Assembly (NCBI GenBank): GCA_050084515.1
Contig: CM114272.1
Span: forward strand, 32,116,001 to 32,180,000
DNA from: Blasia pusilla
Lineage: Eukaryota; Marchantiophyta; Marchantiopsida; Blasiales
Length of the DNA stretch: 64,000 nucleotides
Direction: 5' to 3'
The notes beneath the pieces are model-generated. The model was given only the letters and a program-made list of their open reading frames with translations, had not been told where the DNA came from and did no database searches. The translations under genes were made by a program, and so were the position numbers. Positions within the stretch are counted from its first letter, which is position 1. Each line of letters starts with the position of its first letter. Shown here one piece after another: positions 33,258-50,223 of this stretch.

Positions 33258-36200
33258 ATGGGGCATGAGGGAGTCGTGTTGTGTAGTGGATCTAAAGTGT
33301 TGTTTTCGTTTAGATGGATTGCTGATGCGCGGACGTCTCAATTCCGCTGCACGAGGTCCTACTACTGCAAAGGCCCTGCACAGCGGATTTCTTCAAGATA
33401 CGCGTTAGGTTGCGAGGATCTGTCTTCGTATTTGATTCGCTCGGCCACTTTTGGCAGAGGGCGGAAGGCCTGGAGTTTCGAAGTGCGTGCAAAGAGTTCC
33501 AATGACGACGGTCCACAGCAATTCAGGTGACATGCTACCTTCCTGAATTCCCAGTCCTCTGCAGGTGCTTCTTTTCTTCACATTATCGAGCAGCAAATCT
33601 AGGCATGAGAAATCCACTATTGTTTCTATCCCTACAGCTGAATCTCTCAATCCCTCGACATTATTTGAATTCCAGCCGACCGATTCTGAGGACCAACTCA
33701 CACTATGTAAGAGAGGAATGGTCCACAGAGCAAATTGGAAGGAATTTTCATCCACGCAGTTCCACGTATTTCAATAGTTGCTCTTGGACGTCCAGGGTTT
33801 AGCACTTGGCGACCGAATGCTTACTTTCGCGGATTCTTGGTTGTCTTAGAATGCGTCCGATCAGCTTATTCAGTGAGGTGCAGTGACACCTCGAGTAACT
33901 CTCATTTGAAGGCTCGCCATTTCATGTGCGGCTATTTCTTCAAGAAAAAAGAAGGGAAAAGACTGTCTGGGACAAAATCTCGGGAGGTTTGTTTACTCGG
34001 GGTTTTAGCCTCACAGACTGAGGACCCCTGAGTTCTAGTGACCAGTGTCAGAGTTTCAATGTACTGTCTGAATCACGAGTGAACTCGGAGTCTATGATCC
34101 TCCACTTAGGAAGTCATACGTCAGAACTTTTTCTTTCCAGCACTTGATGTTCGAAGCTAACATAAGAAGACCCGTGGGTGAAGCCGGGAAAATTTCTTTG
34201 TTAGCGTTTCAAGTCTGGAGCTTGTACATACTGTATACCATATTCATGGCGGGCTAAGACGATATTCCTAGGGTTTCTATCCCTTAACCTACCTGCCTCT
34301 GTACGAGGGAAAACCATTGAGTAATTGACAAGTGCCTGGGAGACTGTTCTCATTAAGTACCCGTCGTTGCCTTGCGACCGTGGACAAATACCTGGTAGAA
34401 TTCTAGCCACGTACAAAGAGTCCAAGGGAGACACTGGAAACTAACTGTAGGTTAAGCCACGGAGCACAACTTTATGGGCATCAAAATCCAGGACTAGTGT
34501 AGTCCTGGTCATCCTAGGAATCTGTGGTAACCCATCAGAGAGAACTAAGCCGAGAGAACTAAACCCTGCCATTCTATATGAATGGTACTAACTTATATTA
34601 TTACGCAAAAGTGCATATATCATTTTTAGATAAAATAAAAATAATTTCAAATATCCATTTAGATTGAGTTATGTGTTTAGGGTTACGAGTTTAAGAGGTC
34701 ACTCCCTCTCAAACCTGCAAATCCCTCAATTTAAGACTTCACTCAGTTTTTTATTGTAGAAGTGATCGGTGTGGATGGAACAAGTCATGTATGCTTCAGT
34801 CTACGTAGTCCTGGTATCCTCATTTAGTTGGAGTGATCTCCATGAGATCAATTTGTTGATATCAACTTCAGTTTTTTCCGTTTCCTCAAATTTCCTCCAG
34901 CGAAGCGTGGTGGCAAATTGATTTTAACAGGATACTAACAGCGTGTGTATTTTCATTGCCTCGCAGTTCAAATGCCAAGATCAGAAGTGAGGTTATATCT
35001 CCTTTCCGTACGGTCAGAATGTTCTTCTACCTGGCCTTCATTGCGAGTGGGTCTGTAGGCGGTCTCATAACATTAACTCGCTTGGCCGGAGCACTAGGTG
35101 GAGCTTCGAATGCAGCACCTGTTGCAGATATTTTGAAGGATATCAGTATTGATTTCGGAGCAGTAGCTGTGTTTGCTCTACTTTATAGATCCGACTCTAA
35201 AGCCCGTTACGTTCAGTTGACTAAACTGTCAAGGGAGGAAACATTGGCTTCTTTGCGGGTTGAGCTTAGCAATAAGAAGGTGGTTACACTAGAACAGCTT
35301 AGAGGACTGGCCAGAATTGTAATTATCTCTGGTCCAAGCTCCTATATCAAACAAGCATTTCAACAAGCAGAATCTCTCCAGGAAGAATTACTAGAAAGGG
35401 GTGTGTTTGTGGTACCCTATGCAACAGATGGTGGCGTATCTTCTTTAGAACCTGCTGGAAGCGCTGCTGAACAGAGTGATGGTGGAGTTGTAGTGCAAGA
35501 GCAAACTACTGTAGAGGCTAAAGCGAGATGGAAGGCAAAACCTATATACACCAATGAGTGGGCAAGGTAAACTTCAAGCGTATCTGACTGACCTGTAGTT
35601 GGTCAGTAAGGTTAGTTGGTTAGATTATTGCAGTTTTCTCGATAATCGCTGGGATCTGAATTCCAAGCCTTAGGTTCTCCCTGACTAGTGAAGTCATTTA
35701 TTTCGTGGCTATGTTCTTTGTCTCTGTTGTCTCGTTTGAAGAATATTTAGCCTGAATTACGATTTTCATGATACAGATGGCTAAATGAGCAGAAGAAGCT
35801 TGCAAAGGTCTCTGAAGATCAGGCAGTGTAAGTGACCACAACCAGGACTAGTAAAATTTGATCAAATCTCCATGACTGCTAAATGTCCCTTAGACTGATC
35901 CCTGAACCCTTGTTGGTGGTCAGTTCTTTCTATACATGGTGTATGAGTTTCATAGTTTCTGATGTCCTGACTCAGAATTCTGATGGGCTCCAGTTTCATA
36001 GCGGTAGGATTAATTTTTTCAGAATGCCGGTTTATGCAGACTCGACAGCTGATCGACAGCTTGTCATCATGTGCAAGAGTGAATGGCAAAATGTTTTTTT
36101 TCTTTTTCTTCTTCTTGAAGCCTTCTCTACAGTAAGCCTGATCTATATTGTTTGTTTCCAGGTACATCTCATTGAGATTAGATGGGCGAGTGCGAGGAAG

Positions 36201-36300
36201 TGGAGTGGGTCTGCCTCCCTGGAAAGCATTTGTCGCTCAATTACCCCCTATGACGGGCTTATGGAAGGGCCCTCTTGATGGAATGGATGGCCGAATATAG
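33258..36300 (+). CDS. LPA1/REP27-like (DUF3493) chloroplast membrane protein
   Basis: Four exons with consistent phases (33258-33526, 34967-35566, 35777-35827, 36162-36300) give 352 residues. The first about 80 are Ser/Arg-rich and fit a plastid transit peptide. The core starts SPFRTVRMFFYLAF and has two predicted membrane segments (about 107-127 and 150-163). LYRSDSKARYVQL follows, then a conserved C-terminus with SLRLDGRVRGSGVGLPPW. This matches the DUF3493 region shared by LPA1/REP27, which assist PSII D1 synthesis and assembly, but there are no TPR repeats. It therefore corresponds to the TPR-less plant homologue (At4g28740-like, from memory). A role in PSII biogenesis is inference from the family name. 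The start is the first in-frame ATG after a stop; intron 1 is long (1.4 kb). Confidence 0.85.
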
Positions 36301-38860
36301 AAGAGTCACAGCTTGATCTCTCGTTGAGTGCAATCATTTATCAGCTTCTAGTCAGCTGAATTAGTCGACAGAAGCCGAACTGAAAAAAAAGTGGAGGACA
36401 AGAGGTATGAGTCAGGCTCAGAAGCAACCAGAGGACCAAGTCATGTAAAATGGGTGCTGTAAAGGGTGGACTACTTTCTGGATTTTACTTCTTCTGAGCG
36501 ATTGATTACTTGATCTCTTAGAGTCTCTTATATCTGGGGGATGGCCTGGAAAAAGCAGATGGCATGTTTCTTTTGTAAAGTGTCCAATTCTTATGCCTGG
36601 TTCAATGAGTAAAATATGAATCCTCAATCCAAAACCTTTAGAATAGTACACATGATAGTGTGAAAAATTGGGGTGGCATATTTCTTATGTAAAGTTTCTT
36701 CCGATTGTAGTTAATTGAATTGCTGGAACTGGCCTCTCTGGATGTTAATCTTTATTGCAAAGGTAAGACGAATTTTGAACAGGATTACACAGACCGTGAG
36801 TAGTCCTGAACTTGGTCCTTGGAAAAATATGCCCATTTGAAGAATGAAGATAGTTAGAACACATTAATTTGATTGCAGGACAACCATGGTGGTGGATTTG
36901 TACCATAACATTTAATTTGATGTTATGTTCATGTCATTCCGGGGTTATGAGTTTTAGTTGCATGTACAATTGCAATTGCAACTGTACATGTTTTTGGAGC
37001 ATGTGGCTCTATGGATGGAAGCAGTACGTGTTTTGCCCCAGAATTATGTGGCAAGAGAACTCGGTTCAGGTGAAGAAGCTACGTCCTAGAGTGCATCACA
37101 CACATGAGAGTAGATGGGGTGGTTCTTGACTCGTTATGGAAGGTTAAAGCTACGTTGGTGGAATGTTTACACTAATCTTGGGAGGTCCCGTGTAGAGCCT
37201 GGAAGTTCTTTTTAATTATTATCTTATTGTGGAGTTTACTAGAAGGAAGTTTATGCCATCGTGTGTAATCTGTCTTTTGAAGAGGGAGTGTGTAAGCTAA
37301 AGAGATATAACTAATAAATTTCCCTTGCAGATTATTGGAGGTCTTGTAGCAAATGATGGAAAGTGTCTAATTTTTTTCATGTGGTAATAAACATCATGAG
37401 TTGTAAGTGAGTGCATGCGATACCATCCCCATAGATGTAATGCGAGGGCCTTACATGCATCTCTTCTTCTCTCTCCCCTCAGCCTTACATAAATGCTTTT
37501 ATTAGATAGACTTTGGTCTATTTTTTTACCAAGTTTCTCCCATATTCTTTTTCTTTTATTACTCTTTTTCAATATTGTAAATGATTTTTTTTCCATCCCT
37601 TATTTATTTCCATCTTCTAAATTCAATGCTTTGGTATATATTGCCTCTTTAACCAAACCCCAGAATTTTTTCTACTTCTCCTTTTCAAAATACTTAGCAA
37701 ATGTAATCTTGAGTTGAGTTGGGTAACTAAACATATGCTCTCATATGAACAATGAGCCGCCGTGGTCATTGAAAGTGCAGATTTTAAATTGCCAATCTGA
37801 AGTGATATGACAAGAGCCTAATGACTTAATCATCATGAATTTGAGGTTGTCAATCATTCCATACAAGATATCTTGACTTTTGAGGCCATTTCCACCAAGT
37901 TTGGAGGTCATGGAGATCCTTAGAAAATTATTCCTTCAACTTTCATGAGATGCTTCGTTTATCACATGTCACCGTAATAAAATTGAGAACAAATATGAAA
38001 GTTAACCAATTTAGACCCTCTTCTTACTAGGATCCGTCATAGGGAATATGGAGTAGTGGGGTAGCATGCCTCAAGATATAGAGTTATACATGGTATGATT
38101 ATAGGTAGCATGTTAGAAGATGAAGAGGACGCAACAAGAGAAAATCCATTTGGGGCTCATAGTAGAGAGGATAAAAAGTTAAAAATGATAAGCATATTCA
38201 TCAACAAGATTTTCCTAATTTGTCATTGGAAAGGGGTGCTATTATCGATGTTCATGAGATCTAAAAACTTGGATTAATATGATAAATTATCTTTTTGAAA
38301 TCATCCATAATAATCATCAAAGTTTTTAAAACATAAACTTCTTGAGAGATACAACTATTTTGTAAAAAAGATAGTTTGATGTCTAGGTAGGGATAAGTAC
38401 CCACTTTCACCTAGTAGATATTGCATCACATGAAAGTTATTTGGAAGTATTGTATCATCATACAAATCCTACCATTTTTAGACAAAATAGTGTTAATATG
38501 ACCCTAATATCCCAATGGAAATCACTAAGTGAGAAAGGATTTTTTTAGGTATTAAATTCAATGAATTGAGTATAAATTAACATATTTAGAAAACTTACAT
38601 TTCCTATCATAATAGGAAATGTAGTAGATATCCTACCCATCAATTAACCCCACATATCACCATAATCCTTTCTTGGAAAACTTTTTTAAAAACCAAGGTC
38701 CTTTTACTTGATAAAAAAGGAATTTGCACAAAATTTGAGCTTTGAGTAAAAAGGTGATCGTTAGGCCTAGGATTAGATGATTCAACATTTGTATTATCAT
38801 CCTCCTTGTCAATAACTCCCTATCGCTAGGAAGTAGCAAGTTTCCTGTAAGAGCTTAGGG
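36301..38860. other. Intergenic, no gene recognised
   Basis: The beginning will carry the 3' UTR of the LPA1-like gene. Short frames (36869-37129, 37297-37596, 38095-38277) show no recognisable features. A 12-bp perfect inverted repeat (38596-38607 with 38612-38623, spacer CATA) is present. Confidence 0.45.
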
Positions 38861-38875
38861 GTAGGATCACTCGAA

Positions 38876-38978
38876 AGAGCAAGTTTCCCCTTGTTTTGGA
38901 TAGAAGTAGTTGATATGGAAGACTTCCTCTTGCAAGTTATCCTTATCCCCTTATCAAAAACAAGGGGAAACTTGCTCT
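38876..38978. repeat. 22-bp perfect inverted repeat, extended imperfectly to about 39 bp
   Basis: 38876-38897 (AGAGCAAGTTTCCCCTTG and four T) is repeated in reverse complement at 38957-38978 with 59 bp between. Similarity continues with mismatches beyond the core on the outer side. A related motif (gcaagagtagattccccttgg) occurs in direct orientation near 40453. It could be a decayed terminal-inverted-repeat element or foldback. Confidence 0.85.
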
Positions 38979-38991
38979 TGCGGGTGACCCT

Positions 38992-39789
38992 ATTAGACTT
39001 GATTTCCCTTGAAGTGTTGTACGGAAACTCTTTGTTCCACTACAAAAGAGGTGAGAAGTTGATGTTTTGACACAAAGCCACATTTAGGTAGACCAATTTT
39101 GGGTCCTAAAATTTAACAAGGTTGCATAGAAACAGACACGTTCACAGACGTGCCCAACAGATGCTTCACCCTGGATTTTTTTGTCCCAATGGCCCATACG
39201 GTAGGGTTGCATGAAAATGGACACGTCCAACGAGTCTCCCACCCGGGTTTTTTTCAGCGCCCGGTGATTTGCACAAGCTCGAGATGTAGGAACAAGTGTG
39301 GGCTTGGCAGGGGTTTAACGGGTGTGCGGACTATGTGCCCTTGCATGGCACACATCAAGCATGTATGCGACGCGCAACCAAGCCTATTGGGCTGGCTTAA
39401 GCCCCGCATAGAGCCCACGACTAGGCCCACATGGCACACTAAGGTCCGCATAGGGCGGGCTTAGCAACAGGCCGTGCATGGGCTTGAACCCGCCATGTGA
39501 GCCTGGCCAATGGGGGCCTTGTCCACAGGTACTCGAGCCCCCGGGTGTGGCCTGCGGGTACTTACGCCCTCACGAACATGTCTGCGGACAAGGACTTTGT
39601 TCGTGTGCAACATTGACCTTTAACCTAGACTAAGGGAAAATGGTTGAATCTTGATTAGAAACTTTTTCAAGTTCCATTTAGCAATTGGAGCCACCAAACC
39701 CACTAGTGGCGTTTGAAGTCTCTAGACTATCAAGGAAGTATGCCCCACGTCGTCAATGACTTGCATGTAGTGGGGAGTGAGGGGTTAGG
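38992..39789. other. Intergenic with a GC-rich block at 39.13-39.60 kb
   Basis: The block 39130-39600 is richer in G+C and contains repeated gcccgcatag / cccgc-type words and acacgt(t/c)ca motifs, with open frames on both strands that look compositional. It may be a degraded transposon end; the family is not recognised. Confidence 0.35.
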
Positions 39790-40116
39790 TCAATATCTGA
39801 CCCTATTTTGGATTTTTGAATATAAGGGATGATTCAAGATGTGGACTTGGGAGATATAAGTATGGTTGACCGAGAACGTGGCTAAGATAAGTATGTTTGG
39901 ATGCAGATCAACAACGAGAGTGTGATGTGCTAAACACAAGCTTCCACGACATACAAGACTATCATTCAAGATAGTATGTGCATGATATAAATAGGCATGG
40001 ATGACCTTATAGTCTAGACCTATGCTAGAGACTAACCCCTTAGCTACAATCCAGAATGTTAGAGTTTTGTTTCCCTTAGATAGGAACATCTCATGAGTAG
40101 GCCAAAAAAGATGCAA
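39790..40116 (-). pseudogene. CACTA (En/Spm) TNP2-like transposase fragment
   Basis: The 108-codon frame includes SKGNKTLTFWIVAKGLVSSI then GLDYKVIHA, resembling the N-terminal TNP2 pattern (P-E-G-N-x-L-P...AKK-x2-x-LGL-x-Y-x-x-IHAC-x-NDC). The Cys and Asn-Asp-Cys that should follow are lost (YLYHAHTILND), and no further transposase is seen. It is short and degenerate, identified by recall only. Confidence 0.45.
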
Positions 40117-43742
<3,626 letters not shown>

Positions 43743-43905
43743 CACTCACACTATATGAGAGTGTCTCCCTCCTCTCATATGGTACCTTCTTCACTTGCTT
43801 CTCTCTCTACATCCATCCTAGTCTCAAGCACCATCCAACCAGGGCGCGGGGTCTATGGTCGCAAGGCTACGACATGCACTACTTAATGAGTACAGTCTCT
43901 CTCTG
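43743..43905 (+). repeat. LINE 3' UTR
   Basis: Downstream of the last LINE codons, this sequence is shared with 25085-25250, ending with catgcactacttaatgagta. No poly(A) tail is evident at either copy. Confidence 0.6.
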
Positions 43906-46900
43906 GTTTATGCCTCAAGTCAATTGTTCTCTCTTACTGTGTGTTGCTTTCTATCTCTCTTCCACGAGTTACTACCTCAGCTCGAGGGTTCTCGCTGCTG
44001 CACACTTAACTATTAGTACTGTAATTCTCTTTCAAAGTGTGATACTTGCTGCTTAGGATCAAGCTAAAATTTACAGAGTTTCTAAATATACACAAGCAAT
44101 TTAGATATTGTCTGATACACATAGTAAGAGTCCTAGTCAATAGTGCTATTGTCCAAGACCATAATATTCCGCCACACTCCCTACCCTGCCAGCCCTTATT
44201 TGGAGACTATATACCCGCATTCCTTCTAGAAATCTATTGCATTCAAAACAAATCAGCAATAGCTACTAGCTCGAAAGTTGTTGCCTCAACTTTATCATGC
44301 TAGAGTCACATCGCCTAAACACAAATTTTGTACTTCTTATCAAACATGATGCTATTTGAGATGATATTTCTCAGTGCTTGAGTTGAGGTGGGTTGGGGAG
44401 TTTTCATGGTCGTTGAGTGTGGCAGGATATCGCTTTGAAGTTGCTCTGCTTCGATCAAAAGGTATGCTTGACCTTTTGATTGAAGGGATCCTCACACTGA
44501 ACTTGATTTCGCTTTGCTTTGCTTTGGATGCGGAGAAGAGTTGGGTCATTTGGGTGCTCGCCTATGAGTGAGCCATAAGGAGGAGAATGAATGCAATATA
44601 GAGCGGCAGAAGGAACGGATTGGGAAATACAACACACCACATAATGAGTATCTTTAGGTCTTGGAACTCTAGATGCCCCCGTCTCCCATGTGTTGCGGAT
44701 TTAATTGTCATATGCATAAAGTCAGATGTATGGAGAGGGATCACCAGACCTAGGTATTTGATTTGTTAGTGATTGGATTTGATGTCCACCTTTGTGACCA
44801 TCATCAGATTCTCCATCTTATTAATACTAGAGACCTTATCGTTAGTAAGAGTGCTTTCATCTTCAAACAAATTCTATTTAGTGACATGAAGAGCTCTGGT
44901 ATGTGTGCAGATCCGGAAAATGTTGTTGTGTTTGTAAGCAATGGGGGGATAGCTCTGCTTATCTCATGTCTGTCAAGCCATGTGGAAAATACGGTATGAA
45001 TAAGAATTTCAGATCTTAGGAATTTCCAAGCCATCATAGCCAAGAAAGCAATCTCCTCCTAGTGCAGCCACATTGGAGTGCTTATGTAGAAAGAAATCAT
45101 TCTGGGACATCAGATAGGAAGGGCTGCTATTCTATTTTCGTTTTCCATAGTGGCAGTCATAAAACTCACACCGTCTACATGATGCCAGTAGGGTTTGAGG
45201 ATTGTCAAAATTTGAGCTGCTGTCGATGTTTTTTTGCAGGTGCTCTCCTCAATCGAAAGTTTATACTTCATGTGCACTCCTACTAGCAAAGGTGAGGTAA
45301 TAATGCATTTTCATGGTTGGGATTTCTCGCCAGATGTTTGATTTTATGATCGTAGAATCGGTTTTGGCCATGGTGTTCTCGACTCTTCGATTCCCCCATT
45401 TTTGTACCTCAAATGAGTTCCCCCATCCCCTTTTATTCAGCTCTTGTTTTTCCTTTAGTGGGTTGTTTTTGGTCTATGGATATGAGTCTCTTGGGTATTG
45501 AAAGGTTGAGATAGATGAAGGCTTACATCGTTTACAGTGTGTTATGGTCAGTAGTGGATTACTATATGCCAAACCATTTTTAGGCCTTTAGATGTTTTGA
45601 TCAAACTCTTCATGCCAAGAAAGTACTCGAGAGCCACTGTCTTATTTCATTCATAGAGTTTGGAGTAGTCGAAAACCAAGTTGAAGGTTTGCGAGACAAA
45701 AATTGAAGGGGAAGCTTTGGTTGTGTGGGTTTGTTTAGTTCAGTTGGTTTCTCATCACAAGGGGTGGTTCTTGCCTAATCTAGCAGATATTGTGATTTCA
45801 CCCATGGTGGAGAGATTGCTAGCGTATGCCTCATCTGAAGATGTCAGTTCTCGCTTTCAAAACACCGCCAAAGTGTTTCTCGATAGACACGTTGATGTTG
45901 GTCTTGGTGGAGTTGGTTTTCCGATAGCTTTGAGGGGGTTATAGTTGATAAGAGGAGCTTGGAAGGGATTGGATGAGGTGAGATAGAATGGGAAGGGATG
46001 ATTTTCCGTGTCTTTCAATCACTAACTCTTAAAGCTGATTTATTTGTGATAAGCTCCTTTTCCGGAAGAGCAATTCTTGTAATGGTAAGAATTATGGAAC
46101 GAAAGTTCATCGAAAAAGCTTAGGGGTTTATGATTATGGATTTGTTACTCAAAAATTTTGTAACTTTTGCGCAGTGAGTGTTATGTATAAGTCGTCACTC
46201 TGAGTTTCATGCCCCACACCCACGCCAATAGTGGACCTTCCCATCATACAATATTTGGAAATAGTGAGAATTGCTTACCAATTCTGTCCTCTGCTCTTGA
46301 GGGTAGGGGTTGGTCACCGTTGATGTGTAGTGCAATATGGGGTTGTTTTGTTTGGCCATTCACTACCTACGACAAAAAAGGGTGTATTGTACGACTGTGC
46401 CAATAAGCTAGCTCTATGCCTCGGTTTCTGACATCGTGCAGGAAGCCTATACCTTGGCATCGCTCTTGTGGCATTTGTAAAGAGCAAGTGAATTGGAGGT
46501 ATTTAAAGTTGTGATGCGGATCGAGTGGGAAATGTTCCATGAGATCGGTGGAGGATTTCTTCTGTTGGTTTTTTGCAAGCCCAAACTCTCCAGAACTTTT
46601 TAATTTCACTAAATTTGGATAGAATCCAGATCGGAGGACAAACCAGATTGGAGACATTCTACAGTGCGAACTCTAAGGCAAGCCGAAGCTTGGCTTGGAT
46701 GTAGTAGTCCTGATTCAAGAGAAGTTTTATTGAACATATTTGTAACTTTACGCATGGCAAGATTTGCATTCTTTCAATGAATTCCTTCCCACTCCTTGTC
46801 AAATCATGACTTTGAGAAGGATGTGTAGGTGGGAGTAGTCTTCTTATCTCCATGTAACTTGAATAGGAAGACTTTTCTGCAACAATTATGTAGAATGCTA

Positions 46901-48560
46901 TTGATATGGGGATTTCTCATGCTTAATGATCAGTTTCTGAGTGCATCAGTGAGCAATACATCATTCTGCCTTCTCTTGTTGGAAGTGTTATGGCATTTCA
47001 CTTGTGGTGTTTCCTTTCTTCTTAGCCAAGGTGCAGCGGGGATAGCTTTAGAGATGTATATGTCGAAGTATATCAATTCATGATTAAATTCAAAACACTA
47101 ATGTTACTTTGTGATGATTGAAACCAGGTGAGTGGAGGCAAGCATAGAGAATAGGTAGTGAGGTGCCCTTGAACTTGCACAAACTAGAGAGCTTCAGTTT
47201 CTCCGACAGTGGTGTAGACTCATGATGACATGCAATTAGACTTGTGATAACCTGGTTTGGTAAACGTATCGTGCCATGGCGGATGAGTTGGGAGTTCCAC
47301 TCCATCTCATGTGACGGGAAGATTGTATCTAGGGATTGTGTCTTGAGATAAATGTTATCTGTCAATCTTCAACTTCACGCCCCTCAATAGTAGGTCTTGG
47401 GATATGATTTTATAATGAATAGCTGTCGTGCGCCTACTCTCCTTGAATGTCAATCTTAGTGTTGCGGAAGCGTACGTTCAGTAGGACACTCATAGCCAAC
47501 CTGCACCCAAACGCACTCACGTTAGTCAAGCTTTGGGTCAAGCGGCCTTTCAATCCACCGAGTCCTCAACTTGGCATCTCATCAAGCTCAACCTTCCCTC
47601 ATTCCTAGGTTCCCAACACGGCAAGTCCTTCAAGACTTGGAAGAGACTTTCTGGTTAGTCTAGGAACCTAAAACGGCACTTGCGCGCCTAGCGGTCCTAA
47701 CTGTTCAACAAACCTCGTGCGAGTTCCTAACCGAGACCCAAGTAATCGAGTCGCGGGTTGGAATCCAAGAGGGATCTCTAAAATTCACCTCAATAGACTT
47801 TGTTCAGGTTTTCAAGCCCAACTCCAAACTCCCGATCCGTTCCATGCCCTTGAGCCGCCCCGTGGCGCCCAAAGTGGGGTTCGAGTCCCAAGCACCCTGG
47901 GAGACATTCTCCCTTACTAGTACTTATGGGGATCTCCAGTAATCCCCCACCTTTGGAAAAGGATGGTCGGGCCCTTCATTGTGGCCCTCAACTCGACTCT
48001 ACTTATAGTCTTTTTGGGTTGTTTCTAGCGCCGCAAAGATCTTTCAATGCGTTGTTTCAGCCGCTACTAGCGCATTTGCAAAGATCTTTAGTGCGTCTAA
48101 ACTAGCTTTCTATAAGCTTTCCAACACATTCTTATTCGTTCCAAACGCATCTTGGCACTAAAAGTTATGGCCATAAATACAATCGGAAACTCTCAAACGC
48201 TAGTGGCATCCCAAATCCAGATTCCTTCCTTTGGCAACCCACTTCCTAGACTTGACTCCTCTCAAGTCTTGATCCGCGTTTGGTCCAAGTTTCTCAGTTG
48301 CGACCGCAACATATGAAACGTGAAGCCTCGCTTGCGTCTCGTCTCTTGTCTCTTCTTGAAGACCACTCCAACGCGCAAACCATCTTAGCGTGAGCCCGCT
48401 AGTGTTCGGATGTTCTGCTTTGGCACTCCTTTGGTCATGAGGCTTGCGATAGTAGCGATTGGGTCTAGTTTAGATGATGGTAGTATGCCATGCATCACTT
48501 GAAACTGTGCTAATTCAGATGTAAGATCTTACTTTTAAGACACTCGTATTCTTTTGTTTT
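43906..48560. other. Long stretch without a recognised gene
   Basis: Open frames up to 115 codons occur on both strands, none identifiable. On the minus strand near 44930-45040 the peptide IAFLAMMAWKFLRSE weakly resembles the post-RT segment of plant L1-type LINEs, so part of 44-47 kb could be an antisense LINE relic. From 47.4 to 48.5 kb composition shifts to higher C, with dense short words like caacgc and gcgttt. No repeat boundary could be defined. Confidence 0.35.
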
Positions 48561-48579
48561 TGCATTTCATACTCCCACA

Positions 48580-49198
48580 GTTGTATAGTTATGTCTACAC
48601 CAGTTGTAGGACCACCTACTCTAGTCATGAGTAACTACTCGACTAGTGATTAAACGTGACTATATGAGTACATAACAATATTCAAAAAAAATTGAAGTGA
48701 CTACATGAGTTGTTAAGTAGGATTGAATCCAAAAATTTAATAAGCGGTGGAGACATGACTATTACCGCCAAGTGGATTCTTCACTCATGGGATACACCTG
48801 TCCTATTGTCATTGGATATTGTGTACTTTTACATGACTAAACATGACTACTGTAGTCATTGGTGGTAACTAGACAAATACCCTAGATATGACTACACGAG
48901 TTGTCTTCCAAAGTCCATGTCATCAGTGACATGTCACACCAAATAGTCCATGTCATGCGTTGACATGTCATTATTCCATGTCATCTAAGAGACATGTTAG
49001 TCATGACCCATGACTACATCCTCTAGTCATATACAAGCGTCCAACTAAGCCGACCATCCTAGTTAACCTAGTCGCCAAACACATATGACTTGGCTTTTGT
49101 GTCTTAAGTATTCGTCAGTCATTTCCAGTCGTGGAATATAAAGTATGACTCGTATGAGTCATATAACCCAGTCATAAAACCAAGGATTTCTTCTAGTG
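48580..49198 (+). mobile_element. CACTA-type transposon 3' end with subterminal AGTCAT repeats
   Basis: Short words AGTCAT/ATGACT recur densely in both orientations over about 600 bp and stop at CAAGGATTTCTTCTAGTG (49181-49198). Its reverse complement begins CACTAGAAGAAA, a CACTA terminus. Homology to the gypsy element starts right after. The 5' end of this element was not found, so it may be truncated or lie further upstream. Confidence 0.55.
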
Positions 49199-49765
49199 AC
49201 AACGGTTGCTTCCATTTCTGAGGCTTCACGACGTCATGTGTTGGGTCAGGCCATGTACCTGAATTGTTTGACTTGGATTTAGAGTCTTGGTATCGCCGAG
49301 CAGCGTCGACTTCGGACTATGTCTGTGGGTCTTCCACCCCTTGTAATGAGCTCGATGGCTATCGGGACGGTAGAGGCATCGGCTGGGGGCGAGGAGAGTA
49401 GTATTTTGCATCCTTGGAGTATATGGGATGTAATAGCGGGCATGTGGAGTTGGTTGCTCATGCTACTGGAGGAGTTATTTGCTCAGATAATGGTGTAGCT
49501 AAGGGTATACCATCTTGTGAGGGGGTTGCGTAGCAGCCAACGGCATCGTCCTCTCCCTCTAGTGTGGCAATGGAGGAGACTTGGGAACCATTACTTGGGC
49601 CCAAGCTTACGAGAGGTGAGAAACGATGCTTGACACAGTTCCTACGTGCTTATAGGAGTTGTTTTGTCTTTAGCATGAAGGAGTTGGGTGCTCTGGTTGG
49701 ACCCGGTATACGGATTGATTTGGCTTGTGATACGCCAATCTTCCGTTGTCCCTACCGATATAGTG
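49197..49765 (+). pseudogene. Duplicated methyltransferase tail and RT start
   Basis: This includes the motif X-like segment (SRRHVLG), the linker, a TAG CAG CCA stop at 49531-49539 and the beginning of the RT frame up to the PYRYS equivalent. It joins 49766 at a shared GTGA, the likely template-switch point. Confidence 0.85.
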
Positions 49766-50223
49766 AGTTTTCCCTCGTCACATGCCTACAGGGAAGGTGG
49801 TCCCAAGCTTGTATGGGATTCTCATGTGCGACAATTGGTGGAGCCTAACCTGATAAGAGAGAGCGTGCGATGGGATTTGCTACTGGTGTGACAGCGGTTG
49901 CTTCCATTTCTGAGGCTTCACGACGTCATGTGTTGGGTCAGGCCATGGACCTGAATTTTTTGACCTGGATTTTGAGTCTTGGGATGGCTGAGCAGCGTCG
50001 ACTTTGGACTATGTCTATGGATCTTCCACCCCTTGTGATGAGCTCGATGGCTACCGGGACAGTAGAGACATCGGCTAGGGGCAAGGAGAATAGTATTTTG
50101 CATCCTTGGAGTAAATGGGATGTAATGGTTGGGCATGTGGAGTTGGTTTCTCATGCTCGTGGAGGAGTTATTTGCTCAGATGATGGTGTAGCTAAGGGTG
50201 TACCATCTTGTGAGGGGGTTGCC
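49766..50223 (+). pseudogene. Methyltransferase C-terminal part, copy 2
   Basis: The stretch equals 17008-17469 of copy 1. Its value is at the site equivalent to 17158: copy 2 reads ATT TCT GAG GCT, so the methyltransferase frame continues into SRRHVLGQAMDLN and on to the UAG at 50224. This shows the TAG at 17158 in copy 1 is a private mutation and that the methyltransferase and linker form one frame. Confidence 0.85.

Noticed and set aside
44804-45043. Antisense LINE fragment with IAFLAMMAWKFLRSE
   Set aside because: The resemblance is one short segment; no RT motifs were found in the surrounding 3 kb.
47870-47890. GGTTCGAGTCC, an exact tRNA B-box word
   Set aside because: The flanks do not fold into a tRNA cloverleaf, no acceptor stem pairs, and the only A-box-like word is too close.
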